DNA of 51,049 nt from Stentor coeruleus. Lineage: Eukaryota; Ciliophora; Heterotrichea; Heterotrichida; Stentoridae. The notes below the pieces were generated by a model that worked only from the letters and a program-made list of their open reading frames with translations, was not told the DNA's origin and made no database searches. The position numbers and the translations under genes are program-made. The stretch lies in the NCBI GenBank assembly GCA_001970955.1, contig MPUH01000484.1, positions 1 through 51,049 on the forward strand, read 5' to 3'. Positions 19,536-29,151 of the stretch are shown here, in pieces. Every line of letters starts with the position of its first letter. The first letter of the stretch is position 1.

Positions 19536-20741
19536 TTAATAGATAACAACTGAGCCGCCACGAGTAGAAAACGATCCCAAAATGGTGCATATAGATGACC
19601 TCTTTTGGTTAAATATCCAAGGATGATCTAGCAAATGAATGGCTTCTGGCCGGTTCTGTGGCAATGCTTGCAGCATATTCATAACAAAATCTTTCTCAAC
19701 CTTCTCTAGCATAGGATGATCCTTAATAAAACAATTCATATTTTTCCTCAGTATGTTCTCAGTACCTTTAGCATTAAAAGGATGCTGCCCAGTAATAATT
19801 ATATACAAAATAACCCCTGCACTAAAAATATCCACTTTATGGTTATATTTACATTTCTTCAACATCTCAGGAGCTATATATCCAGGCGAGCCACACCTTT
19901 CATTTTGATAATCTTCTCCTTCATAACAAAGTCCAAAGTCAATAATCTTGAAATTATAATCATTATCATTTATCATCATAATATTTTCTAATTTTAAATC
20001 CCTATGGACAACTTTTTCATTATGCATATAATCCAAAGTGTCCAATAGATTTTTAGCGAATTTTACACAGTCATCTTTATCAAAAAAATTTTTTTTAAGC
20101 ACACGTTTATACAAATCTCCATATGGAAAGTACTCCAGAATCAAATATATACAATCTGAAGTCTCATATACATAATAAAGTTCAATAATATTTGGATGTT
20201 TGAGCTTATAAAGAGCTTTAATTTCTTGAACCAGATTACGAAAAGCATTCTTTTTTGCTTTAATATGCGATTTTTTGATGCATTTTGCTGCATATTGCTT
20301 GCGAGTTTCAATATCTTCTACAAGGTAAACAGTGCTTGAAGAGCCTTTGCCTATTTCTTTGATTATAGCGAAATCTTCTTCAAATGTGCAAGCAATAGAA
20401 GTTTTTTTAAGCCATTCAAGCCAAATATCCAAGGATTCTGAGGAGTTAGTAAAAAAGTCTTTATGGCTGAGACGGAATCCAAATGTTAGCTCGCCTAAGG
20501 TTTCTTCATAAAATGGGTCTAAAAGCTTCCAGTTTGGAAGGGTGAACTTTTTAGGCTTTCCTTTATGGTCAAGTTGGATTAGAGCTGTAGACGTTAGTTC
20601 ATATAAGTGCTCTATCATTTGTCCAGACTTTTTTGTTATTAGGCTTCCTATGAACAGAGGATTTGATAAGTATGATTGATGCTCTGGTGAAAATTTAGTC
20701 CAAAATTTTGAGTCTTCTATGGAGCTGAAAATAGAAGCCAT
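19536..20741 (-). CDS. Ser/Thr protein kinase, CAMK-like, with an N-terminal PH-like region
   Basis: 401 residues. Residues about 25-115 resemble a PH domain (GSLITKKSGQM..HLYELTSTALIQLDHKGKPKKF, ending in LDIWLEWLKK; shown in parts). The kinase domain (about 122-378) is complete: GKGSSSTVYLVED, AAKCIKK lysine, HRDLKLENIMM, DFGLC, GSPGYIAPEML, and a final HPWIF. The Gly-rich loop and APE motif place it with CAMK-type kinases. PH-kinase fusions of this kind are typical of ciliates. A PH domain would target membranes or restrain the kinase. There are no EF-hands, so any Ca2+ control would be indirect. The last 20 residues are Ser/Gly-rich. Start context is TTAATGG on its own strand. Confidence 0.9.
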   Translation of the reverse strand: MASIFSSIEDSKFWTKFSPEHQSYLSNPLFIGSLITKKSGQMIEHLYELTSTALIQLDHKGKPKKFTLPNWKLLDPFYEETLGELTFGFRLSHKDFFTNSSESLDIWLEWLKKTSIACTFEEDFAIIKEIGKGSSSTVYLVEDIETRKQYAAKCIKKSHIKAKKNAFRNLVQEIKALYKLKHPNIIELYYVYETSDCIYLILEYFPYGDLYKRVLKKNFFDKDDCVKFAKNLLDTLDYMHNEKVVHRDLKLENIMMINDNDYNFKIIDFGLCYEGEDYQNERCGSPGYIAPEMLKKCKYNHKVDIFSAGVILYIIITGQHPFNAKGTENILRKNMNCFIKDHPMLEKVEKDFVMNMLQALPQNRPEAIHLLDHPWIFNQKRSSICTILGSFSTRGGSVVIY

Positions 20742-21466
20742 TAAAATATATTCGAATGATATACATTTGGTAAATAAACAAATTTTAGGTTTTTGAAGTA
20801 AAAAGATTTTTAGGCTTTGGTTATGGTGATAAAGGAATATTTTTGTACAACCCTTTATGCTATTATCATGAAAATAAAATTTAAGCTTTATATGAAATTG
20901 CTTATGCAGTAAGTGATTTTGTAGCGATTATAAGAATCGAATTATGATAGGAAAATCAAAAAGTTATAAAAGTTTTACAAAAAAAATAAGTTTAAGATTA
21001 TAGGGTTAAATGCTTTGGTTTATTGTTTTTTTTTGGATGTTTATTGGATTTAGGGGATTTTATATGTAATTTTATGTTTTTTGAAATCGATTTTTAATAT
21101 GTTTAGGTGAGAAAATGATGAAAGTTTATAGTGTTGAATAGGTAGGAAAAGTTTTGTTGTTTGGTAAGAAGATTACTTAATTTATACACAAAAACTAGAA
21201 AGAGGATTACTTAATTTTAGATAAAAACTAGAAAACTCAGATTTCTCTTCAAGCAAAGTAAAACAAAATCATAAAAAATTAAATCATATTTTGAATTATG
21301 CCATATAAATTTTCATATATAATTTTCTTAATAGCACAACATGATTATACAAATTTCTTATATCAAAAAACTACCTAAAAATAAATTCCAATCTATCGTA
21401 AAAAGTAACTTCAAAAATATACTACTATATCCACAATTATAAGAAGCTTTTAAAGGAACATATAAT
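20742..21466. other. Intergenic, AT-rich
   Basis: Upstream flank of the kinase gene. Short near-repeat GATTACTTAATTT occurs at about 21170 and 21206. No gene seen. Confidence 0.45.
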
Positions 21467-21749
21467 ATGATGGAGATTGCGGGTAAAGAACTGAAAAGCT
21501 CATTGATTAATGTAAATATCTAGAAAAAAATAAATTTTCAGAACTTTTTCCATAAGGCACTTTTCAGAAGGAAATCATTATAAACTCAATTGTATTCGCC
21601 AATATGAGAATTTCATATCTTTTTTACTATATAGAGATTGCAGTGGAGTAATTTATATTCTCATCTCCATAAAATCTTCATTGGAGAGCTTCCTGAGTGT
21701 TGAAATTTTGCTATTAGCAGAGCTTGTAATAACTCAGACTGTAAATTAA
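21467..21749 (+). pseudogene. Possible small decayed gene, two frames
   Basis: An ATG frame of 18 codons from 21467 (MMEIAGKELKSSLINVNI) is followed in another frame by a 71-codon open stretch, 21534-21749, lacking Met. The second stretch has a Cys-containing hydrophobic product (for example YRDCSGVIYILISIKSSLE). No 15-16 nt GT..AG insert connects the two frames. A run of this length is possible by chance, so confidence is low. Confidence 0.25.
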
Positions 21750-22559
21750 GCCATTTATTCATGTTAAAAAAAACTAAAAAAATTAGATATTACAACATAG
21801 GTAAATTTTAATCAGGATTCAGTGAACAAGGAAAGTTTTACAAATTTGCATTTTATATGAAAAATATTCAAATTTAAGTATGTTATGGTAATTTATTCTT
21901 TGAGTTCTTTGAAAAAGGTCAACGTCCCGCCATAGAACTTTGCAAAAAGTAGCATTTAAAGAATATCACTGAGGTTTATTTAACTGAAACATATTAAGCT
22001 CCATCCTGAGTTAAAGAATTTAAGATTTGAAGACCTTTCTTAACTAAATCTCAAACCATAATCTTATAAGCAAATTATTAATAAATCAATCTTCCTTGCA
22101 TCTATATTAAACTTTTCATAATCTCATAACTAGCCAATAAGCTTCGTTTATATTATCTTAAACAACTACTTGCTTTTAAATATCATAATATAAATAAATT
22201 ACAACTCATCCCTTTATCCTCCATCTCTTTCCAAATAAATATTCTCTTCTTTTTATCATCAATAAAATTTATTAATTATCTACACATATTATCCACTCTA
22301 AAACACCTCTTAATCCTACTCCCATATCTAATCTAAACATCATCATTTCCTTGTTATTTCCAAACTTTTCACTATCATCTAATTTTTTATAAAGCCTAAA
22401 ATCATAATTTTTCTATGAAAACCATATATTCTCATAATAAGCAATCTCATTTTTACTCCAATCTTTATAAAATCATACAACAGATCCAGCACCCAGGCTA
22501 AAATATGAAAATTCAAGTAAGTATTTATACATCTAATACAACTTATAATATTATAATAA
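21750..22559. other. Intergenic, AT-rich
   Basis: Leader side of the next gene; pyrimidine-rich on the plus strand near 22200-22400. No element recognised. Confidence 0.45.
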
Positions 22560-23543
22560 ATGGATAAACAACTAAAACTCGAAGATTTTATACTAGAGCT
22601 AGAAAAAGAAGAACAAAACATCGAAAAACAAAAGCTTTGTCTCAAAAACGATGGGATCCTCGACGAAAACCTAGATTGTTACTTGACTGACAGCATAAAC
22701 CTCATAAGAGAGAGAAAAGAAAAACTGATCAAAGACTTTTACCCCACAAAACCACACAAAAATATAAAAATCAAGCATTCTCCTACATCAATCCCTATCA
22801 AAAATACCCACAACAATAATAAATACGAAATCTACCATGATCAGCAACCAAATACCAAGTCATTATATTCAGTTCATAATATTCAAAAGAAAAATGTTTC
22901 ACCTCTTGCAACTGAAATTTTTAGAAAAAAAGTTAGCCCTGAACGTGGGAATAGTCCTTCAGCCATGAGGTATTCTCCTCAGTTATTTCCAACATCAAGC
23001 ATAGTTGAAAAAGTGAAAAATTTAGATATTTTATCAGGTTATGAGTCTCCTGTAAGTAGTACTAGAAGTTCAGGAAGCAGTATAGATAAACTTGTTAGTA
23101 ATAGTACTGGTAATACTGATGCTTATAGTTATGAACTATATAAAAAGTACCAAGAAAAAAGAGAAATTAGAAACCGAGCTCATGAAGATATGCTAAAACT
23201 GAAAGAGCAGATTCTATTACAAAAAGAAAAGAAATTAGAAGAAATATTAAAAACTATTATGGTTAAAGGGAATGTTTTAGAAGATACTGATGATTGTGAA
23301 AAAAAAATAACTAGGGTACAAAGTGGAAATAGAGGGTATTTATCTCCAAAGAGTGAAAGGAATGTGAGATCGCCAAAACCGATAAATAATTTTGATGTGA
23401 GGGATCATGGGAATATTGAGAGGTCTTATAATAACAAAGTTGTAAGAGATATTTAGACTGATTTGCTAAGTTCGATATATGGGATTCCGAAAAGTAAGGT
23501 TGACCAGTTTGCTGCGTTGGTAAATAAAAAGATGAATCACTAA
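22560..23543 (+). CDS. Ser-rich coiled-coil protein of unknown function
   Basis: A 15-nt intron at 23442-23456 joins the main exon to a short last exon, giving 322 residues. It starts with an acidic helical stretch (KLEDFILELEKEEQNIEKQK). A disordered, Ser/Asn/Pro-rich middle follows (about 75-205) with several SP sites (HSPTSIP, KVSPERGNSPS, RYSPQL, YESPVSS), typical phosphorylation targets. A coiled coil (about 215-255: YKKYQEKREIRNRAHEDMLK) comes next, then another SP-rich tail. The last exon adds LLSSIYGIPKSKVDQFAALV. The architecture resembles basal-body or cortical-cytoskeleton proteins, but no family is recognised, so the role stays open. Confidence 0.8.
23442..23456 (+). other. 15-nt intron (gene at 22560)
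   Basis: GTAAGAGATATTTAG; the terminal TAG would stop the unspliced frame. Splicing adds a 29-residue exon ending at TAA 23541-23543. Confidence 0.88.
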
Positions 23544-24214
23544 TTATTAAGTAATAAATTTATGTTTATTAGATTAAGGTAAGAAGTAGTTTTGAGGCTG
23601 TGATTAAGGATTATTGATGAATTGAGATTTAAGGATGATATGAATATATTGGATTTCTCAGAAGGTGAGATAAAAGGGATGAGTTGAAAGATTTAGAGGA
23701 TTAAGAATAAGATTTGGGAGAAATTTGTAGTATTGGATGGAATTAGATTATGATAGATGATGAGATTGATTTAAATGATTAGATAAAAATATAGTATTTT
23801 ATCCTAAGATTAAAAATATAACTAGCCCTATTATATATTTATTAAATAAAATATGCGATAATTATTGTTATATATGTTGATATGCTTTTAATATAGTAAT
23901 CAAATTATTCTAGCTTCATAGTTTATAAAAATAACTTGAATCTACTTAAGCGTAATAAACATTTTTTAATATAATAAAATCATTAACATATACACTTAGC
24001 CTACTCAAAAAGCAACTCCTCTTTTCTATGCTATATGTTTCTCTATAGTCTTATATTTAAGAATTCCCCAGCATTTATTATAAAATCATCAATTTTCAAA
24101 TACTTCACTATCTCTAACTCTCTAAATCTTTCCTATACCCAATTCACAGTACTAGAATCCACTCATAAAATTTACTTAATAGTTTCTAAATTAATAAAAA
24201 AATAATATATGTAT
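23544..24214. other. Intergenic, purine-rich then AT-rich
   Basis: From about 23575 to 23790 the plus strand is rich in GAT and AGA words with short acidic open runs, possibly eroded coding sequence, but stops are frequent. The remainder is plain AT-rich spacer. Confidence 0.35.
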
Positions 24215-24532
24215 TTATTCGTGTTGGAGCATTCTGGCAAAGGTATTATTAAGCATTTCAGTAACTTGCTCAATTGAATAATTACCTTCACTTAGGTTTT
24301 TTATAGTAAACTCTTTAGGAATGAGCTTTTCTGTCTCATATTCTTGAAAAAGATTTATTACTTGATCTTTGGTCATTGGAAATACTTTCTCTGCTAGAAG
24401 TTCTTCTATATATTCAGGAGACTCTAATAGAGAGCTTGCTATCAAATCATTTGATAAATGACTTAAATCCACACCAGCAAACAGTGCGTCCGCTATATCT
24501 TCTCCCCATATGCCTTGTTCTTCAGCTTCCAT
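24215..24532 (-). CDS. Small acidic protein of unknown function
   Basis: 105 residues, acidic and mostly helical: MEAEEQGIWGEDIADALFAG, SHLSNDLIASSLLESPEYIE, LLAEKVFPMTKDQVINLFQE, and a C-terminal IEQVTEMLNNTFARMLQHE. No membrane segment or signal. Its helical pairs recall small four-helix or UBA/CUE-like modules, but no specific family can be named. The start codon has an A/T-rich leader (TTATAATATGG) and the TAA stop is followed by AT-only DNA. The composition is unlike random AT-rich sequence, supporting a real gene. Confidence 0.65.
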   Translation of the reverse strand: MEAEEQGIWGEDIADALFAGVDLSHLSNDLIASSLLESPEYIEELLAEKVFPMTKDQVINLFQEYETEKLIPKEFTIKNLSEGNYSIEQVTEMLNNTFARMLQHE

Positions 24533-25141
24533 ATTATAATTTATTTATTTTACAAGAAATGATAAGGCAATCGTATATTTGTTTATATGATGTCATAAGT
24601 TAGATAAATTGATTTAGCATAGGGTATTTATATAAAATGGTACTAAGAAAAATTAGATAGGCAATAGGAAAAAGATTTTTTTTAAAGAAAAGTTGTTAAT
24701 GATGATTAAGCTTATGTAAATAAGGTTTATATATTAAAGTTTATTGATTCAGATATAATTATCATGATAGAATATGCTAAGAGCATTTGATCTGATATTA
24801 AAATCCAACGTCAGCCATATTTTTGTTCATACTGGTATTTTGTTTCTTATAGTTTATTATATCATATAAAGATTCTGTATATACAGATCCTACTTACTTT
24901 AAAAAACCTTATTATAGATGTAAAATTCTTCATTCGGCAGAAATTATTCATCCAAATATTTTCACTACATATTATTATAAGCTTATTCATCATTAAAGCA
25001 TCAAGATCTTCGTTATCCTTAATCCCTATCCCAATAATTTCTATAACTTAAGCCCCATATTCCAATCCTATATATAAATATCAAACTAAAAAAAATATTA
25101 CAATAGCATCTCAACTAAGTCTAAAAGTCTTAAGGTTATTT
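24533..25141. other. Intergenic, AT-rich
   Basis: Spacer between the small acidic protein gene and the decayed gene. Nothing recognised. Confidence 0.45.
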
Positions 25142-26020
25142 ATGATCTTCAAGGTAAGATGCTTAGCAAATACTTACATTAATAAAATTCAAGAAATGAT
25201 ACATTTAAACTCGGCTTATAAAGATTTTCTTAATTAGATATTAAAATACAAGCCAGTTATTATTCAACTTGCTGATTCTATTGCCAGAATAACCTTAACT
25301 TGGGAATATTAATTAAATGTTTTTACCAGTAAGGAGAGAATTTTATTGTTAATAGACAAGATATTTTTGCTAATGTGATTTATGTGATGGGTGCTTGAGA
25401 ATATGGACTTTATTATGATTTCTGATTTTATTGTGGAATCTGGTTTTAAGATTGTAAATATCCCACCTAACCCTAAAATTACTTCTTCAGTTGTTAGTGA
25501 GGTGCTGAAAGGATTGCCAAGTCAACTAGTCTGCCAATTTTTGATTGCATTGAAGAGTCTGATGTCGCTAATTTTTTGATGAGATTTTAACTCAGAAATT
25601 ACATTTGGAGATGCTTCCTCATCGTTATTCACTTGATATTTTCATATAATTTTTGAGGGTTTTTATAGGATTTTATGCNCTAATTTTTTGATGAGATTTT
25701 AACTCAGAAATTACATTTGGAGATGCTTCCTCATCGTTATTCACTTTATCTAATGCTTTAGATACTTTGATTGGTGAGCTCAGTAGATGCTAATGCTATT
25801 ATATGATAAACAAACAATTATTCTTATTAGGGCTTGGAAGGCTTTAACACTACTAGGCTAAACTATAAGATCATGGGCTGGGGAAACACCAGAGTTTATT
25901 TCAGAAAGACGCTATTCAATTTTAAGGCTTAAATTAGTTAAGAGTTAAGATAGAATATGAAAGCATTTGAGACTTTTAAAGATGCTGGATAACTTATTGG
26001 GACAAGCTGTCTAACTGGAC
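25142..26020 (+). pseudogene. Decayed gene, probably alpha-helical repeat type
   Basis: Coding-like DNA broken by several stops and at least three frame changes. Segments in order: from ATG 25142, NKIQEMIHLNSAYKDFLN, then a TAG, ILKYKPVIIQLADSIARI up to a TAA. In another frame comes ENFIVNRQDIFANVIYVMGA; from about 25403 MISDFIVESGFKIVNIPP and VVSEVLKGLPSQLV. Near the N-gap is SEITFGDASSSLFTLSNALD. From about 25800 come LIRAWKALTLLG, RSWAGETPEFISERRYSIL and KHLRLLKMLDNLLGQAV. The later segments are GC-richer than spacer DNA and look convincingly protein-coding. The helical, Leu-rich texture suggests a HEAT/karyopherin-like protein, but I cannot name it. Most stops are TAA or TAG. Confidence 0.6.
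25568..25746. repeat. 67-bp duplication near a single N, with different continuations
   Basis: Bases 25568-25634 recur exactly at 25680-25746. N is at 25679. Unlike the other two N sites, the first copy is followed by 44 bp (25635-25678) that differ from what follows the second copy. It looks like two alternative assembly paths, such as alleles or variant chromosome copies, joined in series. Confidence 0.85.
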
Positions 26021-26488
26021 TAAATAGTCCTTTCATGAATATATAAACAAATATATAAACTTTAAGTGTGTTAGCTCATATACAAAACTAGCAAGCATTT
26101 CAATTCATTTGCCTTTAAAAAATTCATCTTTTACTAATTCTAACTTATATTAAATAATTTCCAAAGCTCCTAAACTATAAATCTCTTAAAATTACATATA
26201 ATTTCCCTGTTTTCAAAAAAGTGTCTCTTAACCCAAACTCTACAGAAACCCTAAAAAAATCTAAAAAATCATCTTCCAAACCTATATAAAATTTTTACCA
26301 CGAAAATTTATAAGAAAATTCAATTGTCATGCACAAGCCCCCATTTCTTCAACAAAACACCCTAATCCCAACCAGCATTAAGCACATTTTCTAAATCACC
26401 TTTTCAACTTTCTAACCTATCAAAACCAATAATCCCTAAACTAACCCTAAACCAAGTCTAATAATTGTTAATTAAAAACTAATTAACT
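26021..26488. other. Intergenic, AT-rich
   Basis: 3' flank of the phosphatase gene (minus strand). Pyrimidine/A-rich, no element recognised. Confidence 0.45.
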
Positions 26489-27364
26489 TCATTCTAAATT
26501 CTTCAACGGGCTTCCTGCATAAGTCTTCAGGAACTTAAAGCTATTATCATAAAAGTCTTCAAGTTGTTTCAGGAATCCAGGGTTTGGGTCAGCCTTGTTC
26601 CTATGTTTCTTAATAAAATCCATTCCTTCCTCAAGTGACAGCCCAAAAGTTCTCATCAAAAACATAACAACCAAAGTTGCTGATCTCGAAACTCCAAGAG
26701 CACAATGGACCAGTACAACATTATTTTCCCCAAGCTGATTTTCATGCATAGCAGTTTCTACAAACTCATAAGCTTTCTGAAAAAACCTGCTAATTTTCTC
26801 ATTTTCCTGATCCATAACTGTAACTTTACAGTATTTTACATTAGTAAACTTGTTCGCGCTTCCTTTTGTCGCATTGACAATATGCGTGATTTTCAAGTTC
26901 TGGATAATATGAAGGTTATGTGCCTGTTCCTCAGATCCTAAATACAAAAACCCTGGAATAATCTCATTAGGGTATTCTTTAACCCTAGGTCCATCTAATA
27001 AAAAACTATATCTGATCATAAATTCTTCAACATCCCCAAGCATGTGAATTTCTTTGCATTTATTTCTTAAGACGATTTTCCTAAGTATTTCAGCTTGATC
27101 TTTATAATCCAATGAATAAGATATGACGATACATTGCCTTCTTAGCTTGCTTGTATCTGTTATTTTAGATATATCACTAAGACTTGTTTCAGTCGTAAGA
27201 TTTTCACTTGGGACTAAAACAGATAAAGGTAGATGAATTAAGCGGAACTCTTCTGAGCTTCGGATGTCAAAGTGCTTGATTCGGCCGTTGTAATGCTGAA
27301 AAATATTGAAAATAAACTGGAAATGCAGTAGGTGAGAGTCATTGAAACATTCAATAGGGTCCAT
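26489..27364 (-). CDS. Dual-specificity phosphatase with N-terminal rhodanese-like domain
   Basis: 291 residues, MAP-kinase-phosphatase-like architecture. Residues about 10-120 have a rhodanese/CDC25-homology fold (HFDIRSSEEFRLIHLPLSV; inactive, as in MKPs, where it docks substrates). Residues about 130-280 form the phosphatase domain: EIIPGFLYLGSEEQA, general acid Asp185 in VMDQEN, and the CX5R loop HCALGVSRSA with Cys221 and Arg227. All catalytic residues are present, so an active Tyr/Ser/Thr phosphatase acting on a kinase is likely. It is the only gene here ending in TGA; the next codons are AGT and TAA. It is divergent from the Cys-rich gene at 27764, sharing about 400 bp of upstream DNA. 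Confidence 0.93.
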   Translation of the reverse strand: MDPIECFNDSHLLHFQFIFNIFQHYNGRIKHFDIRSSEEFRLIHLPLSVLVPSENLTTETSLSDISKITDTSKLRRQCIVISYSLDYKDQAEILRKIVLRNKCKEIHMLGDVEEFMIRYSFLLDGPRVKEYPNEIIPGFLYLGSEEQAHNLHIIQNLKITHIVNATKGSANKFTNVKYCKVTVMDQENEKISRFFQKAYEFVETAMHENQLGENNVVLVHCALGVSRSATLVVMFLMRTFGLSLEEGMDFIKKHRNKADPNPGFLKQLEDFYDNSFKFLKTYAGSPLKNLE

Positions 27365-27763
27365 TTAGATAAAATATAGGCAGATTAAAATTACTTACAT
27401 ATTCATTATAAGTTAATATAATTTTATTAAGATTTTCATAGTTATTAGAAATAGTGTATAGGGAATAAAATAATGGTACGAATTTTTTAGATACTTTCAG
27501 ACTTGGTTGAAAAAGCTATTTTTATATATTTTTCAGGTCAGAATATAATATTTTCAGGCACTTTTATATTTTCTGTACAACCTCTTAATTTTCAAATTTC
27601 TAAATTAGTCCATCTGATTTTACCATTAAAAACTCTAAAAAATACTCTTTTCGTTACAAGCTCTTCATAGCATTTTTGTGGTATTAAACTTTCACATTTT
27701 TCCTAATTCCACGCAAAGATGTTGAATTTTTTTCCATAGTTTCTGCTATTATAAGCTAATAAA
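27365..27763. promoter_or_regulatory. Shared divergent intergenic region
   Basis: About 400 bp between the divergent phosphatase and Cys-rich protein genes must hold both promoters. It is AT-rich with no motif I can name. Confidence 0.35.
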
Positions 27764-28795
27764 ATGTTGTTATTTTTTCTACAGCTTGCATCTGGCAGCC
27801 TGTGTGGATCTTTCCAATGCTCAAATTTCGCTTTAAACTCAACAAATCAGTGCAGGGAACAAGTAGGTCTAATATTTAACCTTGCTGTCTGTTCACAGTA
27901 TTACTATACTTATTGTCAGCAAGGTTATGATGATGCTTACTGCACCCTTCCACCTATTGCATCTGATGTCGATATAGCTTTACCTGGAGAAAGTTGCATT
28001 TATGATAGGAATTGCAAAAATAGTTTATGCAATGATGGGGTTTGCAATGGAGCTTCTTCTGGAGGATATTGTTTTGATAGTTCAGCTTGCAATCCAGGGT
28101 TATATTGTGATACTAACAATTTATGTATAGCTTTAGGCACTGAAGCTATGGCTTGTCAGGAAGATTATGAATGTGCTAATAAACTTGGTTGCTATAACAA
28201 AAGTTGTAGAAGTTATTTCACTTTGGCTGAAGGGACGTATGTTGATAGTTGTGTGAATGGGATGAATTTTATGTGCTTAAGTGGTGGATGCTATCAGATG
28301 AATAATAATACTTATGCTTGTTTGGGGAATGAAAAATCAGAGAAGGTACTACCTATTCCTTGTCAAAGTGATGATGATTGTATTATTGATGGAACAGTTA
28401 TGTACTCTTCTGGATGCACATGCGGGTATAATGCTGAAGCTAGCGCATTTTGCAATTTAGCACCTGGAGACGAGCCATTCTCTAACTTCATAAATTACGT
28501 CAAGAATTGGACAGATACATCGATAACAAAATGCCATACTTATGCAAGGTTTAGTCAAACATGTATGGGAGACATTTTAAATACAACATCAAGCACATAT
28601 GTAAACATGACTTATTGGAAATTGTTAACTTTAAACTATTCGCTTATTCAAAACAATGATCCTTGTGTGCAAGAAATATATACTTCAAACTATTGGGCAG
28701 CAAAAAGCGCTTATGATAGTCAAAACGTAAAGCCAAATCATCATAGCTATTCTCACTGGCTTACTTTGGGTTTAATCTTAATAGAAATGATTTAG
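27764..28795 (+). CDS. Secreted or membrane-anchored cysteine-rich protein
   Basis: 343 residues. A short hydrophobic N-terminus (MLLFFLQLASGS) is a signal peptide with likely cleavage before about residue 13. The body has over 30 Cys in repeated modules, including GESCIYDRNCKNSLCNDGVC and GYCFDSSACNPGLYC, a spacing like Dickkopf-type or Prokineticin-type colipase folds. Several N-glycosylation sequons occur (for example NNT, NWT, NTT, NMT, NYS). The C-terminal 15 residues are hydrophobic (HWLTLGLILIEMI) after a polar stretch, compatible with a GPI-anchor signal or a short tail anchor. Such proteins are common on ciliate surfaces and in secretory granules. Function unknown. Confidence 0.85.
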   Translation: MLLFFLQLASGSLCGSFQCSNFALNSTNQCREQVGLIFNLAVCSQYYYTYCQQGYDDAYCTLPPIASDVDIALPGESCIYDRNCKNSLCNDGVCNGASSGGYCFDSSACNPGLYCDTNNLCIALGTEAMACQEDYECANKLGCYNKSCRSYFTLAEGTYVDSCVNGMNFMCLSGGCYQMNNNTYACLGNEKSEKVLPIPCQSDDDCIIDGTVMYSSGCTCGYNAEASAFCNLAPGDEPFSNFINYVKNWTDTSITKCHTYARFSQTCMGDILNTTSSTYVNMTYWKLLTLNYSLIQNNDPCVQEIYTSNYWAAKSAYDSQNVKPNHHSYSHWLTLGLILIEMI

Positions 28796-29151
28796 CTGTG
28801 AATATTAAGCTTATATACTATCCTAGCATTTTCTTCTCTTTCACTCCTATCACCTTTCTATTCTCACTTTTTCTTACATCTTCCAATTATAATCCTCATC
28901 AAAATCCCTATATTTTTAAACCATTAATCTCAGTTTTTTATAATTAAACATTTCATCCTTCTATTCCAAATACCTAATTTCCAAAATCCACAATACCTCA
29001 TACCTACTTTTCAAAATTTCTTATAAATCATCACAATTTTTTTTTTATCTTAATCATATCCTTATTTTCTCCCAAAATACTTAAACCTATCTTCTATATC
29101 CAAATCAATATCTAAACATCTAATTCATAAATATATAATCTTAAATATATA
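28796..29151. other. Intergenic, pyrimidine/A-rich
   Basis: Spacer leading to the PKG gene; the last 30 bp are ATATATAATC..AAATATATA directly before the ATG. Nothing else seen. Confidence 0.45.

Noticed and set aside
21512..21523. 12-nt GT..AG segment (also near 40065 and 49511)
   Set aside because: Such short GT..AG runs are common in AT-rich DNA and too short for any intron seen here.
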